Shown one piece after another: positions 45,254-54,174 of a DNA stretch of 64,000 bases. This DNA is from Dysgonomonas hofstadii. Lineage in GTDB: Bacteria; Bacteroidota; Bacteroidia; Bacteroidales; Dysgonomonadaceae. The first letter of the stretch is position 1. Every line of letters begins with the position of its first letter. The notes under the pieces were generated by a model. The model had not been told where the DNA came from, did no database searches, and worked only from the letters and a program-made list of their open reading frames with translations. A program made the position numbers and the translations under genes. The stretch is taken from NCBI RefSeq assembly GCF_014196915.1, contig NZ_JACIEP010000006.1:1-64000 (forward strand), written 5' to 3'.

Positions 45254-46150
45254 CTACTCTAATCCTTTTATAATAGCACCACGGGTAGGAAAAAATTTGG
45301 ATAACATATCTTTCATGCTCCTTTTCTCTTCGGTTGTACCCTGCGAACTTATCCTCACTATTTCATCAAGCTTGGTATCGCCGATAACTGTAAGCAAAAT
45401 GGATGAAGGACGAGCTTCGTATAATTTATTGAGTCCGGTAAAAGCTTCCATTGCTCTTATTCTTCCTCTCGATGCATTCGAAACCATCTCGTCAAGGCCT
45501 GTGCGGTGATAGGCATACCACATATCATGAAAGCTGGATGAACTCTCTTCAGTCAGGGCCATTGCCAGATCGTAACGGTTATTATTCTTTCCGGAGAAAG
45601 GCTCCCATCCTTTTGTATTCAGCGACTGAGCCATATTTGCGATCTCCGTGGCCTTGGCAAAATAAGGTTTTCCCCCATTCAGGGAGAAAGAATCAAAGTC
45701 GAGACCAAGAATGATATTCGCATAGAAAGATATGACGGCCACAATGTTATTATCGATATTCAGACTATTAAAGTCCAAAGACTCTCCTTGCATATATTTA
45801 AATTCAAACTGGGTGTCCCTGAAATTGAACATCGTGGTTACATATGTGGAATTATAAGCGGGACGACTCGACGTAACTTGGATTTCACCTTTAAAAGCAT
45901 TCTCCGCTGTCATCTCATTTACCGTAATCGTCATAGTACAATTGATGCGTTCATTTTGATTGAATGTGACATTCGACCATTTTTGATCATTCAATATACG
46001 GATCAGGTTACTTTCAAGAGAAGCAAACAGCTCCTTACTGGGCGTAGGCAGGCGTTGCGTATTGATAGTGAGCTTGGTATTCAACTCCTGCGCCTGCATT
46101 CCAAATGAGAACAGCAATATAGTAATAATATATATGATCAGCCTTTTCAT
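45254..46150 (-). CDS. DUF4835 family protein (type IX secretion PorD-like)
   Basis: The 298-residue product has a signal peptide (LIIYIITILLFSFGMQAQ). It matches DUF4835 over its length, with ELNTKLTINTQRLPTPSKE, INCTMTITVNEMT, and SRPAYNSTYVTTMFNFRD. Flavobacterial members are named PorD and linked to type IX secretion, but relatives also occur in species without that system. The start codon abuts the stop of the OmpA-family gene, so both come from one transcript. Confidence 0.85.
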   Translation of the reverse strand: MKRLIIYIITILLFSFGMQAQELNTKLTINTQRLPTPSKELFASLESNLIRILNDQKWSNVTFNQNERINCTMTITVNEMTAENAFKGEIQVTSSRPAYNSTYVTTMFNFRDTQFEFKYMQGESLDFNSLNIDNNIVAVISFYANIILGLDFDSFSLNGGKPYFAKATEIANMAQSLNTKGWEPFSGKNNNRYDLAMALTEESSSSFHDMWYAYHRTGLDEMVSNASRGRIRAMEAFTGLNKLYEARPSSILLTVIGDTKLDEIVRISSQGTTEEKRSMKDMLSKFFPTRGAIIKGLE

Positions 46151-48136
46151 TTATTCCAGATTATAGGTTACACTCAATACCTTAAACTCGGTGCGGCGAT
46201 TTACCTGATCGGCCATCTCCTGCTGCTCGGGCGATAGTTCTTTTATAAAATCTTCAGTCAGTATTTGCCCTTCTTCCAGAAAATCGTATTTCTTCTTTAT
46301 TCCCCGCGTTACAGTCTTAGGCTCTGTTTTTCCTTTTCCCACAGCTGTAAGCCGGTCTTTAGCGATACCACCTTTGATCAGGTAATCGACAACGGCCTCA
46401 GCTCTTCGTTGCGACAGCACATTGTTATATTCATCACTGCCTTTCCGGTCGGTATGCGCCGACAACTCTATTGTCACATTTGAATTTAAGGTCAGCAAAT
46501 CAATCAGTCCATCCAATTCTTCTTTCGACTCGGGACGCAACGTATATCGATCAAAATCGAAAAAGATATTTTCTAAAACCACAGGTCTGTTTATCGGGGT
46601 GAGGATAAAATCGACAAGGTAAACCGAGTCTTTCTCCTGCTCCACAGTTTTCAGCGACATGCGGGTATTCAGGAAATTCTCAGCACTGGCAAGGAATACA
46701 TAATTCACACCCTGGTTGACATCGAGACTGTAAGAACCGTCATTTTTGCCGGGAAACCGTTTATTTGTTCCGTCCCTACCTACTATTCGGATCGTAGATT
46801 TTGTGACAAACTCATCATCAGTATCAACAATATAGCCTTCAACAACAGTCTTAATCACAGGATAATCAAATGAATAAATATGGTCATATCCTTTTGCATC
46901 GCCCCGGTTCGAACTAAAAAAGCCCCGCTCCTTCTCTCCTTCGAACGTAATGCCGAAATCATCTGCAAAGGAATTTACCGGGTATTTCATATTTTCAACA
47001 CTCCATTTTTCAGTACGGGAATGATATGATGCTTTATAAATATCCAGACCTCCCATCCCAACATGTCCGTCGGATGAAAAATACAATGTAGAATCGTTTC
47101 TCAGATAAGGAAACATCTCGTCTCCGGCAGTGTTTATCTCCGGTCCCAGATTTTCCACATATTCTACCAGATCGCCGACCATGGAAGCCCGCCAGATATC
47201 CTTGCCCCCATATCCTCCGGGCATATCCGATACAAAATAAAGGAAATTTCCGTTTGCACTGACAGTGGGGTGAGCATATACATGGGAAGAATCCCTTCTG
47301 TTTAGCTCTATCTTAGTACCGGCTCCCCATGAACCGCCTGACCGTTGCGAAACATATATGGCGGGATAGGATGCTTCCAGCGAATCTTTTACACGGGTAT
47401 GTGTATAGTACATGGAAGTGCCCACGACGGAAAAAAACGGGGTTCCTTCGTCTGACGGTGTATTAAGTGCAGATTCTATAATCTCTGGCTTCATCCAGTT
47501 TCCACTTTCATCTTTCCTTGCCATGAATATATCATTCAGTTTTGCACCAGTGATTCCACTGATCGTATCACCTGTGGCTTCTTTGCGGTTAGATGAAAAA
47601 TAAACCTGATCATAATCGGGGGGTAATAGCATCGGACTGAATTCTCCCCTGTTGGAGTTGAACAGATCCATTTTTGCCACCTTATACTTTGTTGGCTTAC
47701 TACGCCATTCGGGGGCTACCTTAGTACCCTCCAGACCATTTATCGCAAACTGGTTCCCGGGGAATAATTCCAAAAACTCTGCATAATATTTTGCCGCATT
47801 CCTGTAATCACCCGCTTTATGCAAAGACCGGGCATATTGCAATGTTACAGTACTGTCGCCCACATTATAGCGGATGGCATTTGCATAAGCGACATTCGCA
47901 CGGGCAGGATAGTTTATCAGGCGGTAACTTTCGGCCATACGCAAAGCGATTTCACCTCTGAGTTCGCGTTTTTGGGGGGATGTCTTGCGATATACTTTAC
48001 GATACATATCTGAGGCGACAAAGTATTCACCCTGAGCAAATTTGAGATCGGCATCCTCCAGCTTAACCGATTTACAGTAGTTGAAGAATGGCAGAAGCAA
48101 TAATGAGCTTAATATATAAACGATATGTTTTTTCAA
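46151..48136 (-). CDS. OmpA-family protein with TPR and beta-propeller domains (PorE-like)
   Basis: The 661-residue product has a signal segment ending at NYC (a weak lipobox). Residues 25-135 are TPR-like helices. About 150-430 form a WD40/PD40-type propeller (FSSNRKEATG, FVSDMPGGYGGKDIWRAS, YFSSDGHVGMGGLDIYK). A regulatory-like beta domain (about 435-520) follows, then a C-terminal OmpA peptidoglycan-binding domain (IFFDFDRYTLRPESKEEL, SAHTDRKGSDEYNN). This order is that described for PorE (PG1058) of the Porphyromonas gingivalis type IX secretion system. It would tie an outer-membrane machine to the cell wall. Orthology is inferred from architecture only. Confidence 0.82.
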   Translation of the reverse strand: MKKHIVYILSSLLLLPFFNYCKSVKLEDADLKFAQGEYFVASDMYRKVYRKTSPQKRELRGEIALRMAESYRLINYPARANVAYANAIRYNVGDSTVTLQYARSLHKAGDYRNAAKYYAEFLELFPGNQFAINGLEGTKVAPEWRSKPTKYKVAKMDLFNSNRGEFSPMLLPPDYDQVYFSSNRKEATGDTISGITGAKLNDIFMARKDESGNWMKPEIIESALNTPSDEGTPFFSVVGTSMYYTHTRVKDSLEASYPAIYVSQRSGGSWGAGTKIELNRRDSSHVYAHPTVSANGNFLYFVSDMPGGYGGKDIWRASMVGDLVEYVENLGPEINTAGDEMFPYLRNDSTLYFSSDGHVGMGGLDIYKASYHSRTEKWSVENMKYPVNSFADDFGITFEGEKERGFFSSNRGDAKGYDHIYSFDYPVIKTVVEGYIVDTDDEFVTKSTIRIVGRDGTNKRFPGKNDGSYSLDVNQGVNYVFLASAENFLNTRMSLKTVEQEKDSVYLVDFILTPINRPVVLENIFFDFDRYTLRPESKEELDGLIDLLTLNSNVTIELSAHTDRKGSDEYNNVLSQRRAEAVVDYLIKGGIAKDRLTAVGKGKTEPKTVTRGIKKKYDFLEEGQILTEDFIKELSPEQQEMADQVNRRTEFKVLSVTYNLE

Positions 48137-48221
48137 ATCGCAACTTTATTTGTATCTGGTTTTCGATAGATAACAGATCTGTAAATATAACTGATTTATA
48201 TGCAGAATATTGCCTGTTTTG

Positions 48222-48857
48222 TTAGTCTTCTCCTCTCAGCACCGGAAGTTTCAGATGATATTTTGTCGCCAGTATCCTTATTACAACAACAAATACGGCC
48301 GTAGCTATTTCCGTTACAACCAGATCGACATGCAGATAACTCAATATACTGAATAAGATACCTCCCAGAATACATGCCACGGCATATAGCTCCTGTGTAA
48401 AGATGATCGGTATTTCATTGATAAGGATATCACGTATCATTCCACCTACAATGCCTGTTATAGTAGCCATCGACACACATACCCAAACCGGATATTCAAG
48501 CGCCATGGCTTTCTCATATCCTACCACAACAAAGAGCCCCAAACCGATACAGTCGAACCAAAATATAGTATTATTCAAGTGTACCAGATATTTCTTGAAA
48601 AAGAGGACAATTATAAATGCAAAAAGCGTACACCATATATAACGGCTGGCTTGCATCCAGAATATAGGAACATCGAGCAGGAGATCACGCAACGTCCCCC
48701 CTCCTACTGCGGTTACAAAACCTATAACAATAGCCCCAAACCAATCGAAATGCTTGGCGGAAGCTAATCGTATACCACTGATAGCAAACGCTATAGTCCC
48801 TAAGAACTCGATAATATCGACAACTTCAATCTGAGTCAGATCATCAAAAAGGAACAT
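48222..48857 (-). CDS. TRIC-type / UPF0126 membrane protein
   Basis: The 211-residue protein has about seven membrane helices and two copies of the UPF0126 (YicG) unit: IEFLGTIAFAISGIRLA with AVGGGTLRDLLLD, and FDCIGLGLFVVVGYEKA with GIVGGMIRDILI. Glycine-rich helix breaks of this kind form the pore in prokaryotic TRIC cation channels. Ion selectivity is not known here. Confidence 0.9.
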   Translation of the reverse strand: MFLFDDLTQIEVVDIIEFLGTIAFAISGIRLASAKHFDWFGAIVIGFVTAVGGGTLRDLLLDVPIFWMQASRYIWCTLFAFIIVLFFKKYLVHLNNTIFWFDCIGLGLFVVVGYEKAMALEYPVWVCVSMATITGIVGGMIRDILINEIPIIFTQELYAVACILGGILFSILSYLHVDLVVTEIATAVFVVVIRILATKYHLKLPVLRGED

Positions 48858-48934
48858 GAGTAATAATTATAAGTTATGGATTATGAGTTATAAATATCAT
48901 TTTCAAATTTGCTAATATTCAAATTATCAAATTA

Positions 48935-50008
48935 TCATTCTTCATTAGAAATCATCCCGCTGCCGATACAAAGTTTAGATTCGGCATCATACACCACACC
49001 AAACTGTCCTGCGGCAATGCCCTGTATCTTTTCGTCGGAATATATGCGGTAAATATCTCCTATCTTTTCTATACGACCTTTGGTAAATTCGGGCGTATGA
49101 CGGATTTTAAAAGTTACGTCTTTCGATCCCGTAAAATCACCCCATATATCGTCTGTTATAAAAGAGAAACCGGCAAGGTTAACCACATTTCCATATTGAG
49201 TGGCAGGGTCATAGCCATTAGACACATAGATAATATTGCGGCGGGTGTCTTTCTTTATCACAAACCAGGGCCCTCCGCTAAGCCCCAAGCCTTTACGCTG
49301 ACCAATAGTATGGAACCAATAGCCGTCATGTTTTCCCAGAACCGTTCCGGTTTCCAGTTCCACGATCTTACCTTTTCTTTCCCCGAGGTAACGACGGATA
49401 AAATCATTGTAGTTGATTTTGCCCAGAAAGCATATTCCCTGGCTATCTTTCCGTTGTGCCGATGGCAAAGCCTGTTGTGCAGCTATTGCACGCACTTCGC
49501 TTTTCAGTAAATTTCCTATTGGGAACATCAGCTTAGAGACCTGCATATAGTCTATCTGCCCCAGAAAGTAAGTCTGGTCTTTCACATGGTCTTTTGCTGT
49601 CGAAAGCCATGTTTTTCCGCCAAGTTCGGTAGTCGTTGCATAATGCCCCGTAGCGATCTTATCAAATTCGTGCCCCCACTTTTGCTCAAAGCATCCGAAT
49701 TTGATCATTTTGTTGCACATCATATCCGGATTAGGGGTAAGTCCCCGCTTCACGGCATCGATAGTATAACTCACCACATTTTCCCAATATTCTTCGTGCA
49801 GAGACACAACCTCCATCTTACAACCATATTTTTTGGCAATGTAGGTGGTGATCTCTATATCTTCTTCGGCAGGACAATCGATATAGCCCTGCTCGTCTTC
49901 CATGCCTATGCGTATATAAAATATCGTCGGATCATAGCCCTGTTCCTTTAGTTGATGTACAACCACCGAACTATCTACCCCGCCCGATACCAATGCTGCT
50001 ATCTTCAT
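48935..50008 (-). CDS. mnmA: tRNA-specific 2-thiouridylase MnmA
   Basis: The 357-residue enzyme thiolates U34 of tRNA for Glu, Gln and Lys. The PP-loop SGGVDSSVV is at residues 8-16. The catalytic cysteines are in [12 protein letters not shown] (near 102) and in [13 protein letters not shown] (near 198). The family segments GHYATT and TKDQTYFL-like ([13 protein letters not shown]) are present. The next gene on the strand ends 12 bases before its start, so they may be co-transcribed. Confidence 0.97.
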   Translation of the reverse strand: MKIAALVSGGVDSSVVVHQLKEQGYDPTIFYIRIGMEDEQGYIDCPAEEDIEITTYIAKKYGCKMEVVSLHEEYWENVVSYTIDAVKRGLTPNPDMMCNKMIKFGCFEQKWGHEFDKIATGHYATTTELGGKTWLSTAKDHVKDQTYFLGQIDYMQVSKLMFPIGNLLKSEVRAIAAQQALPSAQRKDSQGICFLGKINYNDFIRRYLGERKGKIVELETGTVLGKHDGYWFHTIGQRKGLGLSGGPWFVIKKDTRRNIIYVSNGYDPATQYGNVVNLAGFSFITDDIWGDFTGSKDVTFKIRHTPEFTKGRIEKIGDIYRIYSDEKIQGIAAGQFGVVYDAESKLCIGSGMISNEE

Positions 50009-50020
50009 TCCTGTAAATCC

Positions 50021-50530
50021 CTACCAGATCTTTGTTTTTACAAAATTCTTAAATGTACCTATTCCAAAATTCACTCCCAGGCGCAAAAAGAACTGTTGTT
50101 CACCGCCTGTAACATTAAAATCATATCCTGCTTTCAGAAAAACGCCCTTATAATCGAAATAAGCATTGGGTGTAATAACTATCCCGTCTTTTCCATGCCT
50201 GAAATTGAACAGATATCCGGCATCACACCCTACAAGGAATGTGAATGACTTACTATTGAACAATGATTCGCTTAGGAATGATGTGATCTGCAGTGGTTTT
50301 ATATTCAATCCTGACACGGGAGTACTTCCACCTGTGTAATCGATACCACTGGCTATAAAGGTATTCATCGGGTTCTTTTTGTGCCATACGGGAAACGCCG
50401 CATTAGCAGCAAACTGGATAGCATTACCTCCTTCCTGAGGTGTGGCATACTGCCCGCCAACGCTTAACAATTGTGCCGATGCTGTCAGAGGCAATATGAG
50501 AAAGAGTAATATGATCTTTATTATCTTCAT
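50021..50530 (-). CDS. Small exported beta-rich protein, probably outer membrane
   Basis: Using the ATG at 50530 the product has 169 residues and a signal peptide (IIKIILLFLILPLTASAQ). A TTG three codons earlier is a weaker start. The mature part alternates polar and hydrophobic residues with several aromatic strand ends (TFLVGCDAGYLFNFRHGKDG, FFLRLGVNFGIG), as in a small outer-membrane barrel. No family is recognised. It lies 12 bases upstream of mnmA. Confidence 0.7.
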   Translation of the reverse strand: MKIIKIILLFLILPLTASAQLLSVGGQYATPQEGGNAIQFAANAAFPVWHKKNPMNTFIASGIDYTGGSTPVSGLNIKPLQITSFLSESLFNSKSFTFLVGCDAGYLFNFRHGKDGIVITPNAYFDYKGVFLKAGYDFNVTGGEQQFFLRLGVNFGIGTFKNFVKTKIW

Positions 50531-50570
50531 GTGAATCAATAATCTAAATTTGAAACTACAAAAATACGAT

Positions 50571-51509
50571 TTATTTTCCTTCTTTCACTCCTTCAGCCTC
50601 CAAATCGGCCCGGGATTTACTCACAGTCACCAGATAAACTCCGGCAAAGATCAGTATACCGGCAATCAGTTTCTCTATAGTGAACCGATCCATCCCCATC
50701 GATATGGCAACGCCCGAAGCGATCAACGGCTGCATATTGTTATACATAGAGATTGTTGTAGGCCTTATCCGTCTCTGAGCCAGAGGGATGAGCATGTATG
50801 TAATAAATGTTGCCCCAACCAATGTGAATGATAATAACATATATGGCATGATATCCGGCTGAGTGAACAATGGTGCTTCCGCAACATATTTAAAGCCTAT
50901 CGGCAAGTCTATCAATGCAGCAAACAGGAACATCCACTTCATCATGGTGATAGGAGAATACTTTGTAGCCAATGGGCGGGTAATAACCAGATAGAAAGCA
51001 TAAAACAATTGTGCAGTAAGAACAGATATATCGCCGATAATAGCCGAACCTTGTCCTGGCACAACTACCTGTGTACTCGAGTAGACCAGAAATATAGCCC
51101 CGGCCGCACCGACAAGCACTCCTCCTACTTTTTTTGTAGTAATAGGCTCTTTCAGTATAATTGCGGCTAAAACCATGGCAAACAATGGTCCACTGGTGGT
51201 TATAATCGACGCATCCACCGAAGAGGTTTGTCCCAACCCTATTGCAAAGAGGCTCTGATTGATAAGCATACCGCTAAGGCCTCCGATGGCCAGAATCGAT
51301 ATATCTCTTTTATCTACTTTCTCCTTCTTTGTGAACAGGGAAACTATCCAGAATGCAATAGCAGCAAATCCCATACGCAACAGAGTCATTGCCATAGGCG
51401 ACAATAATTCATTTGCATACAGGTATTTATTTATGGGGATATTTAGCCCGAATATTGTCATCACCAGTAGCATAAGGAGATGACCTTGTTGTTTTTGTGA
51501 AAGCATCAT
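50571..51509 (-). CDS. EamA/DMT superfamily transporter
   Basis: The 312-residue protein has about ten membrane helices in two EamA repeats (LLVMTIFGLNIPINKYLYAN first, then SVLTAQLFYAFYLVITRPL). Members export amino acids, nucleobases or other metabolites. The substrate is unknown here. It is the last gene of the ribE operon, 6 bases after the YjdF-like gene, which could hint at export of a flavin-related or other product, but this is only positional. Confidence 0.88.
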   Translation of the reverse strand: MMLSQKQQGHLLMLLVMTIFGLNIPINKYLYANELLSPMAMTLLRMGFAAIAFWIVSLFTKKEKVDKRDISILAIGGLSGMLINQSLFAIGLGQTSSVDASIITTSGPLFAMVLAAIILKEPITTKKVGGVLVGAAGAIFLVYSSTQVVVPGQGSAIIGDISVLTAQLFYAFYLVITRPLATKYSPITMMKWMFLFAALIDLPIGFKYVAEAPLFTQPDIMPYMLLSFTLVGATFITYMLIPLAQRRIRPTTISMYNNMQPLIASGVAISMGMDRFTIEKLIAGILIFAGVYLVTVSKSRADLEAEGVKEGK

Positions 51510-51515
51510 GTCATA

Positions 51516-52139
51516 TTACTTCTCTGACTGTAATTTTTCTATTTTGCCAATTTGCCTGTTCTGTAACCGCGAGAAAAAAACCAGCATACATATCGCCCCA
51601 ATCATGGCCATGAACATATCTGATTGGGTATCCCATTCGTATCCCTGCATACCGAGAAAGTCTTCGGCTCCATCACCCGACAAGACGGCAACCCACCATT
51701 CGATCAACTCATAGAAAGCACTTATCGCCATACAGATAGAAACGACAAAAAATGGTATCCATCCCCTTTTTCTCACTACATCGAGACGGATTATTAATTC
51801 GCGGGCTATCATAGCCGGAATAAACCCTTGTGCAAAATGTCCTACCTTATCATAATTGTTACGATCCTGGTCGAAGACCTCTCTTATCCAGTCGAATAAA
51901 GGAACCCGGGCATAAGAATAATGCGCGCCGACAAAAAGGATGATAAGATGAATCAGGATAAACACATAGGTCATATCCGTAAAACGAAAACGTTTGAATG
52001 TAAAGATCAGAATAGCAACACCGGCCAGACACATTCCCGCCTCGAGAAACCACAGTCCTGTCTCGTAAGGATTGATTCCCGACCAGATGGCCACTATAAA
52101 GAATATGGCAAGAAATATCCAGTATTTTTTCTCTATCAT
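51516..52139 (-). CDS. DUF2238 (YjdF-like) membrane protein
   Basis: The 207-residue protein has about five or six membrane helices and the DUF2238 core: HYSYARVPLFDWIREVF, NNYDKVGHFAQGFIPAMIAREL, ISAFYELIEWWVAVL and WDTQSDMFMAMIGA. The conserved charged and His residues within the helices suggest an enzyme or transporter, but no function is known. It is the third gene of the ribE operon. Confidence 0.88.
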   Translation of the reverse strand: MIEKKYWIFLAIFFIVAIWSGINPYETGLWFLEAGMCLAGVAILIFTFKRFRFTDMTYVFILIHLIILFVGAHYSYARVPLFDWIREVFDQDRNNYDKVGHFAQGFIPAMIARELIIRLDVVRKRGWIPFFVVSICMAISAFYELIEWWVAVLSGDGAEDFLGMQGYEWDTQSDMFMAMIGAICMLVFFSRLQNRQIGKIEKLQSEK

Positions 52140-52153
52140 CAGTATAATATAGT

Positions 52154-52708
52154 TTATTTGTATGTGTTATATGATATTATCTCTTCGGCCGGTTTACGTT
52201 TTTTCTCCCGTACCAATTGTGCGGGATAGCCCAGCACGATGTCCAGTACTACACGTTTACTGTCCGGTATATTCAGTAATTTCTTCATTTTTCCCTCGGC
52301 AAACCAGCCCAGGATGCATGTACCCAACCCTTCGGCCTCTGCTGCCAGGCAAATATGTGCAGCGGCAATGCCGATATCTAGAAATGCGAAATGTTTATCC
52401 TTGACCAGACCACCGATTCCCGAACTTAGATTTACTTTTTCCTCAATCACTATAATGTGTACCGGAGCCTGTTTAGTGAAGTGGTTCATACCAAGCAAGC
52501 GTGCAGATGCCGCATCCGCTACTTTATTTTTTAGTTCCGGTTCATCGACCACAATAAAATGCCACGGCTGAGCATTACAAGCAGAAGGCGACAGACGTCC
52601 GGCTTCGAGTATCCGGTTTATTATTTCACGGTCAACGGTGCGGTCTGTATCATATGCCCGTGTACTCTGACGATGTTTTACCAGTTCATAAAACTCAGTC
52701 TTATCCAT
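52154..52708 (-). CDS. Nitroreductase family FMN oxidoreductase
   Basis: The 184-residue protein begins with the family motif KHRQSTRAYDTDRTVD. It has SPSACNAQPWHFIVVDEP near 37-54 and GLGTCILGWFAEGKMK near 128-143. It should bind FMN as a homodimer and reduce nitroaromatics, quinones or similar compounds with NAD(P)H. It starts 3 bases after the ribE stop, a fitting position for a flavin enzyme. Confidence 0.92.
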   Translation of the reverse strand: MDKTEFYELVKHRQSTRAYDTDRTVDREIINRILEAGRLSPSACNAQPWHFIVVDEPELKNKVADAASARLLGMNHFTKQAPVHIIVIEEKVNLSSGIGGLVKDKHFAFLDIGIAAAHICLAAEAEGLGTCILGWFAEGKMKKLLNIPDSKRVVLDIVLGYPAQLVREKKRKPAEEIISYNTYK

Positions 52709-52711
52709 GAT

Positions 52712-53311
52712 TTAAAGTTGGGTTATACGGCTGATATATTTTCCAATGATATCGAATTCGATATTTACCACACTCCCTACTTTTAATTGATGAAAATTTG
52801 TAAATTCATAAGTATATGGAATAATGGCCACCTCAAATGTATTATTGGTAGGAGCCACAACTGTAAGGCTTACTCCATTGACGGTTACCGATCCTTTATC
52901 TACGGTCAGATATCCTTTTTTAGCCATCTCCCTGTCAAAATCGTACTCAAATTTAAAATACCAGCTACCGTCAGCCTCACGGATTTCCACGCATTTTGCT
53001 GTCTGGTCTACATGTCCTTGTACAATATGTCCGTCCAGACGGCCGTTCATCAACATACTGCGTTCGAGGTTCACCTTATCTCCAACCTGCAAAAGACCAA
53101 GATTTGATCTTTCCAGAGTTTCCTTTATAGCAGTTACGGTATACGTTTCTCCATCCAGATTAACGACAGTCAGACAAACTCCGTTATGAGATACACTCTG
53201 ATCTATTTTCAACTCGTGAGTGAACGAACACTTCATTGTCAGATGAAGATTTTCTGCTTCTTTACGCAAAGAAACTACTGTGGCTGCTTCTTCTATTATA
53301 CCTGAAAACAT
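52712..53311 (-). CDS. ribE: Riboflavin synthase
   Basis: The 199-residue protein has the two tandem lumazine-binding barrels of riboflavin synthase. The first begins MFSGIIEEAATVVSL with SHNGVCLTVV near 42. The second begins GHIVQGHVDQTAKC near 95, with GVSLTVV near 146. It dismutates two 6,7-dimethyl-8-ribityllumazine molecules to riboflavin. No FMN riboswitch is recognisable in the short region upstream. It leads an operon with nitroreductase, YjdF-like and EamA genes. Confidence 0.96.
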   Translation of the reverse strand: MFSGIIEEAATVVSLRKEAENLHLTMKCSFTHELKIDQSVSHNGVCLTVVNLDGETYTVTAIKETLERSNLGLLQVGDKVNLERSMLMNGRLDGHIVQGHVDQTAKCVEIREADGSWYFKFEYDFDREMAKKGYLTVDKGSVTVNGVSLTVVAPTNNTFEVAIIPYTYEFTNFHQLKVGSVVNIEFDIIGKYISRITQL

Positions 53312-53338
53312 CTCTTTATATTTTTATATTTTGTGGTA

Positions 53339-53346
53339 CAAAGGTA
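53339..53346 (-). promoter_or_regulatory. Promoter -7 box (TACCTTTG) for the ribE operon
   Basis: This minus-strand TAnnTTTG match lies 28 bases before the ribE start. The left end of the MITE-like element (53371) lies only 25 bases upstream of the box, where the -33 element should be. Confidence 0.6.
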
Positions 53347-53370
53347 CGGAATTTATTAGAGAATAAAATA

Positions 53371-53924
53371 TGTGAATCAGTAGTTAAATTTAAATGTTCG
53401 TTTTTTTACTACCACGTCAGCCGGCTTGTTTTCTTTCAACTTTTTTCTTGATAAAAAAGTTACAAAAAATCAAGGCTGCATTCCTCCGGCGACCCAAAAC
53501 CGGCGTTGCGGCTGAACAAAAAGAACTCGCTCATAAGCAGGGCTAAATACGAATCTTATGCCTAAGCTCGGACAGCTTTTTGTTCTACGCCTCCACTGCC
53601 GGATTGGGTGCCCCGCCTGCGGAACGTATGCCGGAGTCGCAATGCGACGACAAAGGTTACCCCTGCCTTGTCAGGCGTCCGCCCGGTGGCATTAGTCCGA
53701 AGTGTGGGGCACCCGTCAGGCGAAAGGGGCGTGAAACCAAATACTGTTTGAGCCGCAGGCGAGTTTATTTGGTTTAGCTCCTGAGTCTGTGGCGGGTCGC
53801 ACGAAGGATGAGCCACCAAAGCATTTTTGCATCCTTTTTTTGCTTAGGAAAAAAGGATGGCAAGTAATCTTTGATTACGCGCAGTAGAAAAACGAACATT
53901 TAAATTTAACTACTGATTCGCATC
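53371..53924. mobile_element. MITE-like structured repeat element, copy B (intact ends)
   Basis: The 554-bp element begins and ends with 40-bp inverted repeats that differ at only two positions (53371-53410 and 53885-53924, outer part TGTGAATCAGTAGTTAAATT). The interior matches copy A (5201-5763) closely and keeps its palindromes. The left hairpin is AACTTTTTT/AAAAAAGTT here, against AACTTTTGT/ACAAAAGTT in copy A, a paired change that keeps the stem. No frame is conserved between copies, so it is non-autonomous. No clear target duplication is seen. Confidence 0.82.
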
Positions 53925-53957
53925 AATAATTTATTTTATATCCAGATAGACTCTTTT

Positions 53958-54059
53958 TTACTTCTTTTACTCTGTGTTGAAAAAGTCAGGATGAGTTCAG
54001 AGAAAACATTTATAGAAATTAGTTCGACTTTTGTAAAAAACACAGAGTAAAAGAAGTAA
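53958..54059. repeat. 21-bp perfect inverted repeat around a 60-base spacer
   Basis: The arm at 53958-53978 (TTACTTCTTTTACTCTGTGT plus T) is exactly complementary to 54039-54059. The inner part also matches a segment near 5905-5938. It may be a second, shorter palindromic mobile repeat, or a strong hairpin upstream of the PDZ gene. Confidence 0.8.
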
Positions 54060-54137
54060 CACCTGATTTAATAAAGATTCATGCATTAAAATACGGCTAA
54101 ACCCCTCATTCAAAATAAGAAATTGATAAAAAAAGCA

Positions 54138-54145
54138 TATCTTTG
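54138..54145 (+). promoter_or_regulatory. Promoter -7 box (TATCTTTG) for the PDZ protein gene
   Basis: This exact TAnnTTTG match lies 30 bases before the start at 54175. Confidence 0.6.
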
Positions 54146-54174
54146 CAAGCAAATTTTTCACAACAGACTCTAAA

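Noticed and set aside
53312-53370. FMN riboswitch before ribE
   Set aside because: The space between promoter and start codon is under 30 bases, far too short for the aptamer.
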